DNA of 64,000 bases, taken from Allodiplogaster sudhausi. Lineage: Eukaryota; Nematoda; Chromadorea; Rhabditida; Diplogasteridae. The stretch spans positions 1,792,001 through 1,856,000 of the forward strand of contig CALZFC010000249.1 in NCBI GenBank assembly GCA_945643635.1, given 5' to 3'. Both the position numbers and the translations under genes were made by a program. Position 1 is the stretch's first letter. Every line of letters starts with the position of its first letter. Positions 59,592-64,000 of the stretch are shown here, one piece after another. A model generated the notes under the pieces. The model had not been told where the DNA came from and did not search any database. It saw nothing but the letters and a program-made list of their open reading frames with translations.

Positions 59592-60031
59592 TCTAAAGGA
59601 GAGAGAAGGGAGAGAAGACAAAGGAAGAGCGAGGGGAGGGCGAAGTGCGCAGGAGGGAGAGGGCGAACGAGGCAGAGGCAGTCACTTCGGATGAAGCCAT
59701 TCTAAAGGAGAGAGAAGGGAGAGAAGACAAAGGAAGAGCGAGGGGAGGGCGAAGTGCGCAGGAGGGAGAGGGCGAACGAGGCAGAGGCAGTCACTTCGGA
59801 TGAAGCCATTCTAAAGGAGAGAGAAGGGAGAGAAGACAAAGGAAGAGCGAGGGGAGGGCGAAGTGCGCAGGAGGGAGAGGGCGAACGAGGCAGAGGCAGT
59901 CACTTCGGATGAAGCCATTCTAAAGGAGAGAGAAGGGAGAGAAGACAAAGGAAGAGCGAGGGGAGGGCGAAGTGCGCAGGAGGGAGAGGGCGAACGACGC
60001 AGCTGCCGTCACTTCCGATGAAGCCATTCTC
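59581..60031 (-). repeat. 109-bp tandem repeat of the serpin start-codon exon
   Basis: GATGAAGCCATTCT (reverse complement of the serpin ATGGCTTCATC) starts at 59,581, 59,690, 59,799, 59,908 and 60,017, an exact period of 109 bases, giving five start-codon contexts. The intervening DNA encodes the serpin N-terminus (TASASFALSLLRTSPSPRSS, FVFSPFSL). The first four copies are nearly identical. The outermost copy differs (GCAGCTGCCGTCACTTCC). Because 109 is not a multiple of three, the copies cannot be read through in one frame. Each junction creates a CTCCTTTAG|A acceptor-like site just before the next ATG. Confidence 0.9.
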
Positions 60032-61788
60032 GAGGAGCTGCAAACTAACATTTGAATTCCCGCGCTTTACCCGAGCTTTTGGTTAAAAGAAATACATTAG
60101 ATTCAACTGAAGAATTATGCTCATTTTGAGATCAGAAATTAAAATTAACTAAAATTTAGTTGTTGGAAAGGGGCAATTTTCAATCACAAAACATATACAT
60201 AGTACATAATTGTAGCGCCAAAGGCTTATGAAAACAAATGTGTATCTGTCGACTAGCAACTGAAGAGGAACATGGCAACAACAGGCAAGATTGAACAGTG
60301 TATCCAAAGAGATTTCTCCCTTTTAAATGAGGGCATTCGTCGGTGAAAAAGTAAACGAAAACCAAGGTCTTGGCAAGGAATGAGAGAGAGAGAGAGTAAT
60401 GGATCGAAAGGAGAACATTTGCTGAAAAGAGATGTGAGAAGAGATTGGACAGAAAAGGTATCGAGGAGGATGAAAGTAGCCTTGTACGAGCGAGAAAGTG
60501 ATGCAAAGAGCAACATTTCTCTGCAGTGATTGATGAGGCGTAATTGACAGCAAATTGATAAAGCAACTAATGGAGAGGGCATGCAAACGAGTTTCATTAC
60601 TTATTTTGTTGGTATTTTTTTTTCTTTTCGCGCTTGTTTGACTAATATGAATACCAATATCGACGCTAGAAAAATGCATACATAATGAGAACTTCAAAAT
60701 TACAAAATATAAATGGCGAGTTGAATGCAAAGACTTGAAGTATGAGTCACCCCGTAACAACGCTTTGGCCCTTTCCCTTCCACGTTTTTTTCTCTCCTGG
60801 TCTATGCGTGCATTCGCAAATCACATGCTCTTGTTGTCTCTTCGCTCGTCGTCTCTCTTTTTCTCACACACTCTCTCTCGTTTTCACAGTCTCTCTCTCT
60901 TCCTCACTATCTCACTCTCCGTTTCTCTCGCAGTCTCTCTCCTTCTCCCATTATCTCTTCGCTCATCGTCTCTCGTTGCTCTCTCATAATGTTTCCTGTA
61001 TTCCCTCTCTTTCTCACACACTCTCGCTCTCTCTCGCACACACACTTTCTCTCTCCCTCATTACCTCACTATTTCTCTCTCCTTCTCCCTCTCCCTGTCT
61101 ATCTGGTCGTCAACCATTTTTTGCCAAGCTCCTGCCAGCCGCTTTCTCGACTATTTCCGAGCGTGTTTGACTCGATGTGTGTACTTTGAATGGGTTTGAG
61201 AAAGCTGGCTCAAACATTTTTTCGGCTCTTCTTTTCATTTGGCCATTGCAAGTCCTAACGCTTGTAACAAGTCTTTACCAAATCATTATGGAATTCGTAT
61301 ATGTACATAAATATAAATTACAAGTATCAAGTATAAAGCGGTTGCCTTAGAGCCGCTCAATCTCTTTGCCATCCATGATTTCTTGGCGAAAAAAAAATCT
61401 TCATCAACAAATGGAATTGTGCGTTGTTGGAGTCAGTACCGTACGATTATACAAGTATTGTGAAAAGAGATCTGTACGAGGTTTGATCTGATTAAGTGAG
61501 CAATTTATGATAGTTCGTATTTCCAACATGGAAAGAATCAAGCGGATGGTAAGGCAAATCAATAGAAAATAAATTAAACATAGTAATAAGGAATAGTAGA
61601 ATTCTACAGCGTGCGAAATCACATTTGGCTCAAAAGTGCGAACCAGTATTGCTATTGATGATGGCAATATGTCTCCGAAATGCGCTTAATGCACGCAGTT
61701 CTTGATACATTGAGAATAAATACGTGGAACTAAGAGAAATACACTCGATTAGCAATTTCGTTCTCTTCATCGTGCCGCCATTCGCTCC
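60032..61788. other. Spacer between serpin and copy 5, with CT-rich tract
   Basis: AT-rich DNA, with a pyrimidine-rich CT/CTTT region at about 60,840-61,100. Open frames on both strands here are Ser/Leu-rich composition artefacts. No exon is supported. The 3'-flank landmark of the gene family (TTGGAAGCCAT or its complement ATGGCTTCCAA) is not seen next to copy 5. Confidence 0.45.
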
Positions 61789-64000
61789 TTAGAGGATCTC
61801 ATACAGGCACTTGGCAATTCGTCGCTCGCAGAGATGGAGAGACTCCATGCCGCCCGCTCCCACGACAAGGACGAAGAATTGCTTCCTGAAATCACTTTTA
61901 TATTTCTGGAACGTAGAGATAGAACATTGTTAGAAAGAAAGAGAGGGAAGAAAGAGATAAGTTGTTAGAGAAGTTGATTTAAAAAGTTCTTATTTAATAG
62001 CAGGATACTATTAATATTCATTCCTATGTATTCTTCAGAGTTTCATCATTCTTTCTTTTCTCTTTTCACTACAAACCTTCCACTCCGACGTGCGCCCATG
62101 GAGACGACGACATGCAATGGCCGATCGATGGAAGTCGCCACGCGTTGGGCAATGGCAAACTGAAAACGTTAAAATCGGTTAAACCATAAAAAAACTGCAA
62201 AACGAAAAAAATTGACAAGAATATATTGAATAATTTCACTTCCATTACCCAATATGGATCCCGGAATGCGATGAGGTTTTATGTGCGAAGTCATTATACG
62301 TCAGGAGACTAATTAAATGTTTAGTATAAATACAATATGCAAGGCATGAATTACAACTTATTTTTATTAAAGAAACTGATGCATTAAGATATATCACCTT
62401 GTGAGTAGAGATGGAGAAGAGCGAGAGGAAGATCTCCTGGCTCTCGTCCACGGAAACGAGCCGAGCATAGCTGCCCGCTTGGCAGGCGCCCATTGCTACA
62501 AAAAAAAATTTCAAATGTGTAATTCTCAAGAGAGTCTTAAAGGAGGTATCCGGGGAATAATTAACCTAAGTTTTTTTCTATATGAACATGTTCATCTTGA
62601 TGTTAAACATGCATCCAGAAAGTTTGAGCGATTTTCTTCCATTACATTCTGAGCAATAGTAACGTGAAAACTGGCGGGTGGAGAATTAGCTACGGTGGGT
62701 CAGAGCCGCTCTCCTATTTCACATGCTCTCTCGACCGAGCGACAGGCAACTTTATGAGCGCGCGCATTCAAACTCGTTCTCTAGCGCTACTGTATAAATA
62801 TTGGCCGGATACTTCCTTTAATAATTGTACAAAAAAAGCCTTCAGGCTACCTTGAACGGCAGTTTTGTGTACGTCATATAAACGGAGCTTTACAGCCTCT
62901 TCCATGAGCTTCTCTCTGACGTTGTTCACACTGCAGCTGATCTGGCCGTTCTGGTAGCCGGCAAAAATCAGCGAAACCCCCGGCCACTGGCAAGAGAGAT
63001 ACAATAAAAATAAAGATTAGCTATGTAAAATTGGTTGAGGTTTTCAATAAATTCTGCTTGAAGTCAAATATTGAACGAAAAAAGCATGGTAAACGCATCC
63101 TCTGTCCTAATACAGAAAAACTCTGACATCAACAGTCGCAACGCATCTCAGAGGAAGATCACAGTCTTCACGAAGGTAGCTAACAACCTGAGGAGGAATT
63201 CATTTTACTTTGTTTAAATAATGCTTAAATTTCGCGACTGAAACAGTTTAAATAATTGTAAAGTAATGTGTTTTCAACAAACTCATTTCAGAATTCGGAA
63301 AATACCCACTTTATCACAGCCTCCTCCTCGACCAGTGAATCGCTGAAAGACATGGGCGCCGTTCAACGGGTCAATCCAATGTTGGCTTTGATAATGATCA
63401 TTGATCAGAGAAGGCACGTAGACATGGTTGACCCACTAAAAGATAGAATACAAGCATTTCGTTACAATAAATCAACAACCTGTTTACCATTGGCTTGCTG
63501 CGTTTTCGACATGCACACTCCCCATAGGACCAACAAACGAGCCAAAAATCTTTGTTTTTCCTCAAGCGACAGTCGCATTGATGTCACCGTTGGTTGTAAT
63601 TGATATTGTCACATCGATATATTCATTCCAGTATGAAGAATAAATCGATAGATTCTCCAAGTGCTCTCACATCGTATTCACTTTTGATGTAAAAATGAGT
63701 GAATAAAAATGAATAAAAAACCTTGATGTAATCCTCGGTCCTCGGGAAGCGTGTGAGCTCCTTCGACGAGAGCAGACACTTTCGAGCATCCCATTCGACT
63801 TGACAATGACTAAAAAGGCAACAAAATTTTGAGAAAAACGGTGAAATAAAAAAAAATTAATTGATCAAACTAATGATATAAAATCAACAACCGTGCATGG
63901 TTTCTGAGGTTATCTTAGGAAAATTAACTAACACATGTCCACCACCGTGCTCGATCACCACGTCGATCTTCTCTGAGCTTGAAAATGCGCCTTCGACCAT
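61789..64000 (-). CDS. Copy 5 of the repeated family, 3' part, inverted and cut by the window edge
   Basis: Minus-strand exons: P 64000-63933 (continues outside), Q 63809-63722, R 63435-63310, S 63187-63128, T 62986-62851, U 62495-62398, V 62159-62077, W 61885-61789 (stop TAA 61,791-61,789). All eight are open and in the same phases as copy 4. Motifs: AFSSSEKIDVVIEHGGG (P), VEWDARKCLLSSKELTRFPR (Q), SLIFAGYQNGQISCSVNN (T), [18 protein letters not shown] (U), [20 protein letters not shown] (V), [20 protein letters not shown] (W). Exons R and S diverge most (HWIDPLNGAHVFQRF; EDCDLPLRCVATVD). Either a functional paralogue or a younger duplicate. The 5' part lies beyond the window. Confidence 0.7.
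62541..62817. mobile_element. TTAA-flanked miniature inverted-repeat element in copy 5 intron T-U
   Basis: TTAA at 62,537-62,540 and 62,818-62,821. Ends AGGAGGTATCCGG and CCGGATACTTCCT pair. The interior shares GGTGGAGAATTAGCTAC with the element at 42.4 kb, so both belong to one family of different lengths (277 and 545 bases). Confidence 0.75.

Noticed and set aside
59581..60031. Regularly spaced repeats resembling a CRISPR array
   Set aside because: The whole 109-base unit is repeated with no unique spacers, it encodes the serpin N-terminus, and the DNA is eukaryotic.
58597..61170. Plus-strand open frames of 140-180 residues rich in Ser and Leu
   Set aside because: Composition is dictated by CT tracts and by the antisense of serpin exons; no splice or family signal.

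Overview
The window is nuclear DNA of an invertebrate animal; I cannot fix the phylum from the sequence alone. Coding exons are mostly 60-180 bases, separated by AT-rich introns with GT..AG borders. Many acceptors read TTTAAG or TTATAG rather than TTTCAG, and many donors read GTTAGN. GA/CT and TA microsatellites and short inverted-repeat elements are abundant. Recognisable animal families support the placement: an intracellular-type serpin, a ribosomal protein eS7 relic, and a gene of the SAMD3-like/transposon-associated type. Nothing looks bacterial, viral or organellar.

The main content is one multi-exon gene family present five times. Copy 1 (about 2.26-9.52 kb, +), copy 2 (10.25-17.84 kb, +), copy 3 (31.37-40.94 kb, +) and copy 4 (43.13-52.92 kb, +) lie in the same orientation. 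Copy 5 (61.79-64.0 kb, -) is inverted and runs off the right edge. I letter the shared exons A to W, with AA, BB and CC and several earlier exons upstream in the longer copies. Copy 4 encodes roughly 1,100 residues. Short repeated beta-strand-like segments (for example FGGASDGRVVVWREL and [18 protein letters not shown]) suggest a beta-propeller or WD-like scaffold, but I do not recognise the family. Copies 1-3 carry nonsense codons, frameshifts or lost splice donors. Copy 4 is the best preserved: its two lesions, a 72-base in-frame deletion and a 1-base deletion that a shifted acceptor could bypass, both leave the frame open. The visible 3' part of copy 5 is open.

Other loci by region: the 3' end of an unrelated Lys/Glu-rich protein gene (0.25-0.71 kb, +); three 5'-type exons and an orphan exon related to copy 4's first exon (19.5-20.8 kb, +); a 1.6-kb palindrome (21.1-22.7 kb); a minus-strand locus at 23.5-27.6 kb of a transposon-associated uncharacterised family, with breaks in its 5' half and an intact three-exon 3' end; duplicated non-coding-looking blocks (28.3-29.6 kb); an intron-containing eS7 pseudogene (30.2-30.9 kb, -); an unrecognised two-exon gene (53.8-55.2 kb, -); a tRNA-like fragment (56.3 kb); and a ten-exon serpin (56.8-59.6 kb, -) whose first exon is followed upstream by a 109-bp tandem repeat containing four more copies of the start-codon region.

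Mobile and structural elements explain most of the intron-length variation between gene copies. These include long foldback elements in the same intron of copies 3 and 4, a foldback in copy 2, TTAA-flanked miniature elements at 42.4, 50.1 and 62.5 kb, and microsatellites that occupy the same introns in several copies. All splice sites are read by eye from reading frame and paralogue comparison, so boundaries may be off by a few bases.
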